Positions 25,784 through 34,805 of a stretch of DNA of 64,000 bases are shown one piece after another (the first letter of the stretch is position 1; the number at the start of each line of letters is the position of its first letter). The stretch lies in assembly GCF_000764225.1 (NCBI RefSeq), contig NZ_JQED01000035.1, forward strand, positions 1 through 64,000, read 5' to 3'. The notes beneath the pieces are model-generated. The model worked only from the letters and a program-made list of their open reading frames with translations. It did not search any database and was not told the DNA's origin. This stretch comes from Colwellia psychrerythraea. GTDB lineage: Bacteria > Pseudomonadota > Gammaproteobacteria > Enterobacterales > Alteromonadaceae. The translations under genes and the position numbers were made by a program.

Positions 25784-27010
25784 TTAGAAGTAATAGCCGA
25801 TATTGATGTTTAGGCGTTTATTCCAATCATCAGCATTACCAACTAAAGTACCGCCGATAAATGGTTGGTTTTTAGCAATAACATAATCAATATATGCATA
25901 TACGCCACCAGCACTGATTGCAACACCGGTCACGTTCATTGTGGTATCGTCTAAACCAGCTGATTTATCAGTGATTAAGTTGTAATCGTTGTAGTAAGTT
26001 AAGTTAGTGATAGGTCCAAGCGACACTGATTGACTGTAAGATAAGTTAAGGTTATACGACGTAGCTTCGGTTGGAATTGTGTCATAGAATGCCCAAGCGC
26101 CGACAGCGACAGCGTCCGAGCCGTTATCTAGGTCATATTCATACTCTGAAGCTTGGAACATGATACCAATGTTATCAATGTTGCTCTTAACGTGAAAAGC
26201 GTATGCCGTGTGGTCGCCAACAGAGCCCGCACCTGAGCCACCTTCAAGATCACCTGATAATAATGATACACCCACTTCGGTATTAGAGAAGAAATTATAA
26301 GTATATCTCAAGTTTATGGTATTACTTTCACCCATTGTTTGAGCTGGTGCGCTGTAAATACCTTCGCCACCCGCGAAGTCGCGGATACCAACAACATCAT
26401 AAGAATAGCGATGAGTTCTGTCACCTGAATAACCGTCGACACCACCTTTTTCATCATTTAGGAAATAAGCAACGCGGATATCATGTTTGTCATACTTACC
26501 AGTAAATGACAAACCTGCGTCGTAGTCATCTTCTAAACCAGCATAATAAGCAGAGCTGAAGAAAAAGTTGTTAGAGTTATAGTTTAAGTTTCCAAAAGGC
26601 ACTTGCGTAATACCCACTTTTCCTTCCCAGTTATCATTGAATTGGTAGGCTACATCGGCGTGGTGAACTACATTCATGTATTGATACCAGCGATATTGAG
26701 CTGATAACTTAACATCACCAATACTACCGTTTACATCTAAGCGAAAGGTATCAAAGTCAAAATCGCCACCGCGATCTTTATTGTCATCATCATAATCTTC
26801 GTAGCTATATTGAAAACGTACGGCACCACCAATTTTAATCTTAGGCGTTAAATCTGTGGTAGTTTTTGTATTGGTTTTAACTTCTTTTTTTAGCTCAGCC
26901 ACTTGTTTCTCAAGTTGCTCTAGTCGCTCAATTTTATCACTTTCTGTGGCCGCAAAGGCCGTTGTTGAGCTTGCTAACAATAACCCAAGCATTGGGATGG
27001 ATGTTTTCAT
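25784..27010 (-). CDS. Outer-membrane beta-barrel porin
   Basis: Protein of 408 residues with a signal peptide ending TTAFAA. A short coiled coil follows (IERLEQLEKQVAELKKEV), which in such porins helps trimerisation at the peptidoglycan side. The rest is a barrel rich in alternating aromatic and acidic residues. The last strand ends NIGYYF with the terminal Phe required by the Bam machinery. It resembles OprO/OprP-like and general Alteromonadales porins; the solute is unknown. It is monocistronic, with its own downstream hairpin. Confidence 0.85.
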   Translation of the reverse strand: MKTSIPMLGLLLASSTTAFAATESDKIERLEQLEKQVAELKKEVKTNTKTTTDLTPKIKIGGAVRFQYSYEDYDDDNKDRGGDFDFDTFRLDVNGSIGDVKLSAQYRWYQYMNVVHHADVAYQFNDNWEGKVGITQVPFGNLNYNSNNFFFSSAYYAGLEDDYDAGLSFTGKYDKHDIRVAYFLNDEKGGVDGYSGDRTHRYSYDVVGIRDFAGGEGIYSAPAQTMGESNTINLRYTYNFFSNTEVGVSLLSGDLEGGSGAGSVGDHTAYAFHVKSNIDNIGIMFQASEYEYDLDNGSDAVAVGAWAFYDTIPTEATSYNLNLSYSQSVSLGPITNLTYYNDYNLITDKSAGLDDTTMNVTGVAISAGGVYAYIDYVIAKNQPFIGGTLVGNADDWNKRLNINIGYYF

Positions 27011-27444
27011 TAGTTATTCTCCAAAAGATAGTTCGCATTTGTTTTTATATTTAGTTACGTTTTGCATGTTGTTGTTCTCAACCGAACAATATTCAACCAT
27101 TTAAGTGTAAAACGTTACTGATAGGTGCAACTAATCCATTTACGACGTCAAACAGATGAATAACACCGTTACAGCCGAATATTTGAGGAGCTGTCTTAAA
27201 GGAACCCTTAAATTAATACTAGTAGAAATTATTAATTAACGTTATGTCGTAAGTTAACGATTCTTGCTTTAATGGGGCTTAAATATTGGTTATTAGTACG
27301 ATACTGAATAACTGAAAATGTGAGGTGCTTTAGGAAGGAAACGTCTCTGCTTTGAAAAAGTCACTTAATAAACGTTGTTTATGCAAGCTCCTCTATAGCA
27401 AGGAGCCTTACTGTTAAGCACTAAAGTCGCTTGTTATAGGGGGA
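27011..27444. other. Interval upstream of the porin
   Basis: 434 bases without a supported gene. A 6-bp GCTCCT/AGGAGC hairpin (27387-27392 with 27401-27406) lies just past the stop of the minus-strand PD40 gene and may end its transcript. Nothing else stood out. Confidence 0.4.
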
Positions 27445-28302
27445 CTAATTTGGCCTAAGTGTCTCAATAATCTGAGCATCGACCCAGTAAATATCTATAT
27501 TACCTTTATCATCTACGCTTCGATTAAAAAGTATATACTTTCCGTCAGAGGTGACACTCGCATAGAAATCACTTTTATCTGAATTAATCTTGTCGCCCAT
27601 ATTAATTGCCCCGCCCCAAGAGCCATCATTTTTCCGGAAGCTAATATATAGATCAGAGCCTCCATATCCATCTTCGCGTTCACTATCCCAAATCAGGTAG
27701 CTTTCGTCGGGCGCAATAAAAGGGTGGGCTGTCCATTCGCCTTTATTGACCTCGGGCCCCATCAATTCTGGAGCTTGGCGCTTGCCGTTTTTTATTGTTG
27801 AGATGCGGATAACGTCCTTGCTCTTATAATCGTCAAAAACATAGGTGCCCTTGCTCGATGCCGAAAGACGCATAATTCCCCAGTCTTTCCGATCAAACAT
27901 CGGACCAAGGCTTTTGAGTTCTGACCAGCTATCGCCAATGCGATCTTTATAGCCTTTTGCCATATGCATGCGTTTTCCGTCAGGCGAGAAGACAATTTCA
28001 CCTGTTCTAGGAAATTCAACGTACTTTTTCCAGACATTGTTTTGCTGGCGGAAGCCAATAACGGTGGCGCTTTTTCGGTTTGTCGTGAAGTAAAACTCTC
28101 TCATGTTGGGTGCAAATACCCCCTCAAGCTCCCAGCCTTGTTTGGAAATGACACCAGGTGCAAAGGGCTCTGCCACCAAGCCTGGTGGCTCTTGTCCCAT
28201 ATAAGGACCTTCTAATAGTGGAAATTCATATTGACTAAAACTCTTGCTACTCATAGTGAGTGTAGTAAGCAACAAAATGATCGAAAGGCAAATATGTTTC
28301 AT
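27445..28302 (-). CDS. Secreted PD40 (TolB-like beta-propeller) protein
   Basis: Protein of 285 residues with a signal peptide (MKHICLSIILLLTTLTMSSK). Several WD40-like PD40 repeats are visible: FSPDGKRMHMA, APDESYLIWDSE, SDLYISFRKNDGSW and TSDGKYILFNRS. The frame runs upstream to 28419, but the ATG at 28302 has AGGGA before it and starts a clean signal peptide. Such periplasmic propellers are usually of unknown function or sense cell-wall or peptide ligands. It is divergent from the AraC-type gene at 28822. Confidence 0.8.
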   Translation of the reverse strand: MKHICLSIILLLTTLTMSSKSFSQYEFPLLEGPYMGQEPPGLVAEPFAPGVISKQGWELEGVFAPNMREFYFTTNRKSATVIGFRQQNNVWKKYVEFPRTGEIVFSPDGKRMHMAKGYKDRIGDSWSELKSLGPMFDRKDWGIMRLSASSKGTYVFDDYKSKDVIRISTIKNGKRQAPELMGPEVNKGEWTAHPFIAPDESYLIWDSEREDGYGGSDLYISFRKNDGSWGGAINMGDKINSDKSDFYASVTSDGKYILFNRSVDDKGNIDIYWVDAQIIETLRPN

Positions 28303-28821
28303 ACGGTTGTCCCTATTGTAAACATGGAGGAATGCTTGATTTCTGCACTCTAATGAATATCCATTAATACTACGCTTTGCTAAATAATGTCCACGCAGCC
28401 ACAGTAAAAACAAGCTCAAGGTGTCAGAATTTACGTTGAGTAACCAATATCAGCTGAAATTCATCTCTTATTTAATGTCTAAAAGCTGTGTGATTTCGAA
28501 TCAATGCTATGAGGAGGGATTTTTGCTGGCAGATTTAGAGGGGGTAATGCTAAAAGTGATCATGTCTCAATTGTGCACAAAGAGGGAGTTTACCACTCGA
28601 TAACCCGCTGCAAACACAAAGCAGAAATTCAGGTTTGAATCTATACAAATTGCTCATTTTATAATGTGAATCATAAAATGTTTTACAGCAAAATGCTCCA
28701 ACGAAGTAGTTGTAAATATATCATTGCGCTTTTAAATTTTTACAACTGCTTCGATGCATGTCACACTTATCAGTCTAAATGTAAAGAAAATTATCAAGTA
28801 ATCAGGATAAGTTAATTTTAA
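28303..28821. promoter_or_regulatory. Divergent PD40-AraC regulatory interval
   Basis: 519 bases with the promoters of both flanking genes. It contains a long inverted repeat (28702-28753), listed separately. The frame at 28421-28603 lacks a ribosome site and is not supported. Confidence 0.45.
28702..28753. repeat. 15-bp inverted repeat upstream of the AraC-type regulator
   Basis: CGAAGTAGTTGTAAA (28702-28716) pairs with TTTACAACTGCTTCG (28739-28753) with one G-T pair and a 22-base spacer. It ends 68 bases before the regulator's start codon. It could be a paired operator or an mRNA hairpin. Confidence 0.6.
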
Positions 28822-29847
28822 ATGGACCCTCTGAATTTCGTTAACTTAATTCAATCTGCGCTTGCAGCGACAGGTATTCTAGGTGGATTACTGCTATGGC
28901 TTACCAAAACCAAAGAGTTTAAAGGTATTGCTTTTTTATTATTTACTATTGCTCTTGGCAGTTGCATCAATATATTAGAAGAGACAGGCCTTACTAGAGA
29001 AATATACTTAATTAGCCCTGTTTTTATTATGCTCTTTGGACCCATGACCTACTTAGCAGCAAAACTTCTGATTGATAAAGAGTTAAATAAAGTACAATGG
29101 TGGCATTTATTCCCTGTTATTCCTTTACTATTTTTTACATCATATACGTACTTGGTAATTGGCATTGGAACAGTATGGCGTTTTGCCTATGCTTTTTTAA
29201 CAATAACACTGTTGTTGAAATATAAACAAACCATGGATGAAGAGCGCTCTGATTCAGAAGATTTTTCATTAAATTGGCTAGTTTGGATTTTAGCTGTTAC
29301 AACAATGTTTAACCTCATTGATCTGATTCGTCTTAACGTCCAACAAATAATACCCTATGAGCTTAACGTTTTAGGGCAAGGAATAAATAACGCAATTTGG
29401 TTAGTTGTTGTGATGATTATTACCATCAAGCTTCAATCACAGCAAAAAATCCCTAAAATTACAGAAAAACCGACAGCCCCTGATACTATTAAACACTCAA
29501 CTAAGAACGATTATAGTTCCCTTTTTGAAGAGCTTGATAAACTCATCACCTTAAATCAATGGTTTTTAAAACCTCGTCTTACACTGAATGATTTAAGTGT
29601 TCTTACTGGCTTACAAACAAGAGATATATCCAGAGCGATTAATGTAATCACTGAAAAATCGTTTAATGAATATATTAATAATTACCGAGTTAATTATGTT
29701 TTTACCACGATAGAAAAAAACACTGAAAAAACTCTTTCTGACATTGCTGCTGATGCAGGATTTAGCTCTAAAGCCTCATTTAATAAGGTTTTCAAAGAAA
29801 TATCAGGAATGACGCCTACCGAATATAAATGCAGAAAAGAAGTCTAA
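28822..29847 (+). CDS. Membrane-embedded AraC-family regulator
   Basis: Protein of 341 residues. The first about 210 residues hold six or seven hydrophobic segments. The C-terminal AraC-type DNA-binding domain (about 240-340) includes LNDLSVLTGLQTRDISRAI and DIAADAGFSSKASFNKVF. Such 7TM-AraC proteins are probably one-component sensors of envelope or small-molecule signals. It is followed by an amidohydrolase lipoprotein 91 bases downstream, its likely target. A long inverted repeat precedes it. AGGA lies 14 bases before the ATG, a loose ribosome site. Confidence 0.85.
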   Translation: MDPLNFVNLIQSALAATGILGGLLLWLTKTKEFKGIAFLLFTIALGSCINILEETGLTREIYLISPVFIMLFGPMTYLAAKLLIDKELNKVQWWHLFPVIPLLFFTSYTYLVIGIGTVWRFAYAFLTITLLLKYKQTMDEERSDSEDFSLNWLVWILAVTTMFNLIDLIRLNVQQIIPYELNVLGQGINNAIWLVVVMIITIKLQSQQKIPKITEKPTAPDTIKHSTKNDYSSLFEELDKLITLNQWFLKPRLTLNDLSVLTGLQTRDISRAINVITEKSFNEYINNYRVNYVFTTIEKNTEKTLSDIAADAGFSSKASFNKVFKEISGMTPTEYKCRKEV

Positions 29848-29938
29848 AATCAAGATAATAGCCTTCTAAAAACATGACATTGGACGACAGTATTCTATTT
29901 TTACGTTAATTTTCTGCCTTTAATTTAAGGGGTTAACA

Positions 29939-31309
29939 ATGAAAATATTATGTCGCATATTTTTATTAGCTTTTGTTGTATCTTGCAGTGCTAATGAATC
30001 GAAAAATGAACAAAGCAGCAATAGCTTTATCTTGAAAAACGTTAATATCGTTGACGTTGAAAATCAAAAAATTATTCCTTCAAAAACGATTGTCGTAAAA
30101 AATGGAAAAATCAATTTAATTACTGACTTTGTACCATCCTTACCATTTGCACATTATAACTTATCAGAGATTGATGGAAATGGAGGATACGTCACACCTG
30201 GTTTAATCGATATGCACGTACACATGTACGAAAAAGCCGCCTATATTTTAACCTTAAGCCATGGGGTTACACATGTTAGGATAATGAATGGGGTTCCAAG
30301 ACAACTTCTATGGCGAGACAATATTAACGAAGGTTCTCAGGTTGGTAGTTCTTCTACAGTTAGCAGTCCAATCATTTCAGGTTATAAAGGAGAATATTTA
30401 CATCATGGCGTTGAAACGGCAGAAGAAGCAAGAAGTGCGGTAAGAGAATATCAAGCTAAAGGCTATGATTTAATAAAAGCTTACGGCAATTTAAATGAAA
30501 GCTCCTTATTAGCGATTGTTGAAGAAGGTAAAGTACTAGATATGCCTATAGCAAAGCATGGGCCACATGCTTCTGGTGACATGTCTATATTACAACTTAC
30601 AGGGTTACAATCTTTTGAACATGTGGAAGACATATATCAAGGTCCACTGAATTTTAAATTTTCACCCGAGCATCTACCTCCAATAATCAATGAAATTAAA
30701 GCCACCAATGTAGCTGTTACACCGACACTCAATATTTATTTTCAATTAACGAAGTTAAATCAAGATAGGGAAGAATACTTAAAAACAATCCCAGAAGATT
30801 ATACTTCGGACATTATAGCGTTTGAAGCTGAAAGTAATCAGGTGAAGCGCTGGTTACAAGCTTCAGAAAAAAGCTCTCTTCATAATCAAAAAGTGTTGAC
30901 GTTTTTGCAATATATTACTAAAAGTTTGCATGAAAGTGGTGTGCCATTAACGGTTGGCTCTGATTCTGGTGTTTTACTATCTCCACACGGTTTAGCAACT
31001 CATAATGAGATGCGTTTGTTAGAAGCCTCTGGTTTAAGTACTTTTGATGTATTAGCTGCAGCGACAATAAACCCAGCCAAAGCACTTAACCTAGATAATG
31101 AAATAGGTAAAATTACTATAAACTATACAGCCGATTTTGTTTATTCGCTTGCTAACCCAATCGCTGATTTATCCGTTCTTACGGAACCAGAAGGTGTGGC
31201 AAAGAGTGGTCATTGGTATTCAAAGAAAGTGCTAAAGGCTATGCGAAAGGAAGCCATTGAAAATAGAAGCTTATGGGAAGAGATTTCCGTTTTATTTGAA
31301 GCAATGTAA
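29939..31309 (+). CDS. Amidohydrolase-family lipoprotein (imidazolonepropionase-like)
   Basis: Protein of 456 residues with a lipoprotein signal (LLAFVVSC, lipidation Cys16). The amidohydrolase metal motif HVH is in TPGLIDMHVHMYE. Later conserved parts are KAYGNLN, AKHGPHASG, SFEHVED, and the last metal ligand in VGSDSGVL. It probably hydrolyses a cyclic or peptide-like amide at the periplasmic face, as related prolidases and imidazolonepropionase-like enzymes do; the substrate is unknown. A hairpin past the stop marks the end of the unit with the AraC gene. Confidence 0.87.
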   Translation: MKILCRIFLLAFVVSCSANESKNEQSSNSFILKNVNIVDVENQKIIPSKTIVVKNGKINLITDFVPSLPFAHYNLSEIDGNGGYVTPGLIDMHVHMYEKAAYILTLSHGVTHVRIMNGVPRQLLWRDNINEGSQVGSSSTVSSPIISGYKGEYLHHGVETAEEARSAVREYQAKGYDLIKAYGNLNESSLLAIVEEGKVLDMPIAKHGPHASGDMSILQLTGLQSFEHVEDIYQGPLNFKFSPEHLPPIINEIKATNVAVTPTLNIYFQLTKLNQDREEYLKTIPEDYTSDIIAFEAESNQVKRWLQASEKSSLHNQKVLTFLQYITKSLHESGVPLTVGSDSGVLLSPHGLATHNEMRLLEASGLSTFDVLAAATINPAKALNLDNEIGKITINYTADFVYSLANPIADLSVLTEPEGVAKSGHWYSKKVLKAMRKEAIENRSLWEEISVLFEAM

Positions 31310-31412
31310 GGTATTTGAATGCTCTACTTGCATTAAATATGAAATAGATTTTTGACTATTTAGCAAAGAGCTTTGAAACAGCGGTTATTTAATCGCGACT
31401 ATTTCATAACAA

Positions 31413-31431
31413 CAAGTTAGCCTCTAACTTG
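31413..31431 (+). terminator. Hairpin after the amidohydrolase gene
   Basis: CAAGTTAG and CTAACTTG form an 8-bp stem with a 3-base loop, about 100 bases past the stop codon; the sequence beyond is T-rich but broken. Confidence 0.45.
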
Positions 31432-31707
31432 CTGATGTTTGATTCTTTTGCCTATTTTATCAAATAAGAGAGCACTTTAATTTAAAGTCTCTCTGAGCGT
31501 TTTGTCGCACTAGTGATCATATTAGTAGTTAATTTCAATGCTTAAGGGCAGTCATTAAATATAACTACTATGTGATTTTCTCATCCACTGATATTTTTTA
31601 TTATTTGTGACCATCCACATGTATAATAAATAGGCATTTCATTGTCATAATGCTATTAACCTGATTATTTCAATGTATATAACTAAGAGACTATAAAAGG
31701 ATAAATC
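31432..31707 (+). other. Upstream region of arfA
   Basis: AT-rich interval of 276 bases with the arfA promoter. The immediate leader has AGGA 7 bases before the start. No gene or repeat was seen. Confidence 0.4.
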
Positions 31708-31926
31708 ATGAGTAAGAAGAAAAAGCCATTAGCGAAAGCTGGCACTGTTAAAGTAAATAAAAGTGAAACAGAACTAGGTAGAGGACAAATAAAAGATAAT
31801 TTTCTAGCAGCATTAGTTACCTCAAAGGTATATAAAATGCAGGTGGTTAAAGCGAAAAAGGGAAAAGGTTCATACCAACGTAAAGCCAAGAATGTAAGAC
31901 GAGAGTCTTATTTAATGGCGGCTTAA
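31708..31926 (+). CDS. arfA: Alternative ribosome-rescue factor ArfA
   Basis: Basic protein of 72 residues. The ArfA core is clear: GRGQIKDNFLAALVTSKVY followed by KKGKGSYQRKAKN, matching E. coli GQIKDNAIEALL and KKGKGSYMRK. ArfA frees ribosomes stalled on mRNAs without a stop codon by recruiting RF2, as a back-up to tmRNA. In E. coli the full-length protein is unstable and the active form is made from an arfA mRNA cut inside the coding region. A hairpin across the stop codon here points to the same control. AGGA precedes the ATG. The extended N-terminus (about 23 extra residues) differs from E. coli. Confidence 0.92.
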   Translation: MSKKKKPLAKAGTVKVNKSETELGRGQIKDNFLAALVTSKVYKMQVVKAKKGKGSYQRKAKNVRRESYLMAA

Positions 31927-31961
31927 CTAGTTAACACTAGCCGATATTAAATAAGACTTTC
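31901..31961 (+). promoter_or_regulatory. Hairpin spanning the arfA stop codon
   Basis: AGTCTTATTTAAT (31904-31916) pairs perfectly with ATTAAATAAGACT (31946-31958). Three more pairs, one of them G-T, extend it to 31901-31961. The stop codon (31924-31926) lies in the loop, with an inner palindrome TTAACTAGTTAA. The 5' arm covers the last codons (from residue about 65). No T run follows, which favours RNase III cleavage over termination. Confidence 0.75.
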
Positions 31962-32000
31962 ATTCAAAACATTATCTACGCTTTAAATACTCAAGACATT

Positions 32001-32954
<954 letters not shown>

Positions 32955-33092
32955 TTACCATTAATTATATGGCTATTATTGTATCAAAGAGCAGGATCTG
33001 AGTGGAAAATAAAATGACTCTGCTAAGGTAAAAGAAAAACTTCACTTATTTTGTGCGTACTTGCACTCTTTTAGAGCGTTTGGTGCGTAATT

Positions 33093-33109
33093 TGTGCCTT
33101 TATGGTGCG
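33093..33109. promoter_or_regulatory. Possible NtrC-binding site upstream of amt
   Basis: TGTGCC-TTTAT-GGTGCG matches the NtrC consensus TGCACC-N5-GGTGCA at 9 of 12 positions. A further GGTGCG lies 23 bases upstream. It is about 120 bases before the amt start. No convincing sigma-54 promoter was found by eye, so this is tentative. Confidence 0.35.
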
Positions 33110-33227
33110 CTATGGCACTGTTTTAATGCATGGTGTTTTTAACGTATTGAAATTAAATGTTTTATTTTTTGGCTTGTTTTGTGCTTTGTTCATGACAGTT
33201 ATTGAATTATTCACTATGGAAACAACT

Positions 33228-34529
33228 ATGAGCAAAGCATTAATCTTGTGTTTAACCTTACTTAGCTTTTTAATCTCAGGCACTGCTTGGGCGGATGAAG
33301 GGCAGTTAAATGGTGCAAACACCAGTTGGATATTAACCTCTACCGCATTGGTTTTATTGATGACCTTACCAGGAGTTGCGCTTTTTTACGGTGGTTTAGT
33401 ACGTAAAAAGAATGTGTTATCAATATTAATGCAATGTTTTGCAATCGGCTCTATCTCATCAATCTTGTGGTTAGTAGTCGGTTACAGTTTAGCCTTTGGT
33501 GAAGGTAATGCTTTTATCGGCGATTTTAGTAAGGTGATGATGCACGGCATCCCCAAAGATGCGTTGTCAGGCGATATTCCTGAAAGCTTATTTATGTTGT
33601 TTCAAATGACTTTTGCGGTTATTACACCAGTGCTTATTATTGGTGGTTTTGCTGAGCGTATGAAGTTCTCAGCGGTATTACTCTTTAGTGGTATTTGGTT
33701 ACTTGCTGTTTATGCACCTATTACCCATTGGGTTTGGGGTGGCGGTTGGTTATCAGCAATGGGGGTTTATGATTTCGCGGGTGGTATTGTGGTACATATT
33801 ACCGCGGGTACTGCGGCCTTAGTTGCTGCAATTGTTGTTGGTCCACGTCGTGGCTTTCCAAAAACACCTATGTTGCCACATAACCTAACTATGACTGTGA
33901 CTGGTGCTGGTATGTTATGGGTTGGTTGGTTTGGTTTTAATGGTGGTAGTGCGTTAGCCGCTAATGGTGATGCCTCTATGGCGATGTTGGTTACCCATAT
34001 TTCTGCCGCAGCAGGTACATTAACCTGGGCAGCAATTGAGTGGAAAAAATTTGGTAAAGCCAGTGTATTAGGTGCTGTTACCGGTATGGTTGCAGGCTTA
34101 GGTACTATCACACCAGCCTCTGGTTTTGTTGGACCTGGTGGCGCATTAGTTATCGGTATTAGTGCCGGTTTTGTTTGTTTCTACTCAACGGTTTATATCA
34201 AACAAAAACTAAAAATAGATGATTCATTAGATGTTTTCCCAGTACATGGTGTTGGCGGCATTTTAGGTACCTTATTAGTGGGGGTCTTCTCAGCAACAAG
34301 TTTAGGGGTATTTAGTGGTTTTGGTTTTGCTGAAGGTATAGCTACGATGGCGGAGCAAATTGGTGTTCAGCTTATCGGTATCTTCTCAACACTGATTTAT
34401 ACTGCCGTTGTAACCTATATTATTCTTAAATTGGTCGGTTTGGTGACAGATGGTTTACGCGTTGGTGAAGAGCAAGAGTCAAACGGTTTAGATCAGGCTG
34501 AACATGAAGAAGCTGGTTACTACTTGTAA
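33228..34529 (+). CDS. amt: Ammonium transporter (Amt/MEP/Rh family)
   Basis: Inner-membrane channel of 433 residues for NH4+/NH3. After a signal-like first segment (MSKALILCLTLLSFLISGTA) come eleven membrane helices. Typical parts are GVALFYGGLVRKKNVL, FAERMKFSAVL, FGFNGGSALAAN and FPVHGVGGILGTLL, the last with a pore histidine. The frame extends to 33102, but that adds a non-homologous hydrophobic leader; the ATG at 33228 has GGA at good spacing. No glnK gene is adjacent, unlike the usual glnK-amtB pair. A terminator follows closely. Confidence 0.92.
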   Translation: MSKALILCLTLLSFLISGTAWADEGQLNGANTSWILTSTALVLLMTLPGVALFYGGLVRKKNVLSILMQCFAIGSISSILWLVVGYSLAFGEGNAFIGDFSKVMMHGIPKDALSGDIPESLFMLFQMTFAVITPVLIIGGFAERMKFSAVLLFSGIWLLAVYAPITHWVWGGGWLSAMGVYDFAGGIVVHITAGTAALVAAIVVGPRRGFPKTPMLPHNLTMTVTGAGMLWVGWFGFNGGSALAANGDASMAMLVTHISAAAGTLTWAAIEWKKFGKASVLGAVTGMVAGLGTITPASGFVGPGGALVIGISAGFVCFYSTVYIKQKLKIDDSLDVFPVHGVGGILGTLLVGVFSATSLGVFSGFGFAEGIATMAEQIGVQLIGIFSTLIYTAVVTYIILKLVGLVTDGLRVGEEQESNGLDQAEHEEAGYYL

Positions 34530-34572
34530 GCGGTATTTTTAATAGTTAGTAACTTCAGAACATCATTTTAAT

Positions 34573-34594
34573 AAAGCGCTTCGGCGCTTTTTTT
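34573..34594 (+). terminator. Rho-independent terminator of amt
   Basis: AAAGCGC-TTCG-GCGCTTT, a 7-bp stem with a stable UUCG loop, followed by TTTT. Confidence 0.9.
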
Positions 34595-34614
34595 GTGTCC
34601 ATTTTAATCTCTCA

Positions 34615-34632
34615 CTGTCATTTTTCTGCAAT
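34615..34632 (+). promoter_or_regulatory. Pho-box-like site 1 upstream of the beta-helix lipoprotein
   Basis: CTGTCAT-TTTT-CTGCAAT: the first half matches the PhoB half-site CTGTCAT exactly and the second matches at five of seven positions, with the correct 4-base spacer. Confidence 0.5.
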
Positions 34633-34669
34633 ATTAACGACATCAAATAGTCACACTTCTAAAACATTT

Positions 34670-34687
34670 CTGTCATTTAATCACTTT
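34670..34687 (+). promoter_or_regulatory. Pho-box-like site 2 upstream of the beta-helix lipoprotein
   Basis: CTGTCAT-TTAA-TCACTTT: one exact PhoB half-site and one poor one. It lies 55 bases after site 1, about 120 bases before the start codon. Confidence 0.4.
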
Positions 34688-34805
34688 AGTATGTAGTCAA
34701 ATTTACTTTATGTGAACAATTGTTACCTGAAGATGCACAGCTCAGCCAAAAGTGTATTTGCAAGGAAATAATTAATCCTTCATCAATTGCTGCGGAGCAA
34801 ATGAA

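Noticed and set aside
28421..28603. 60-codon frame between the PD40 and AraC genes
   Set aside because: No ribosome site and no recognisable features; it lies in a divergent promoter region.
33112..33130. Sigma-54 promoter before amt
   Set aside because: TGGCAC is present, but the GC of the downstream element is two bases too far; other alignments lack the GG.
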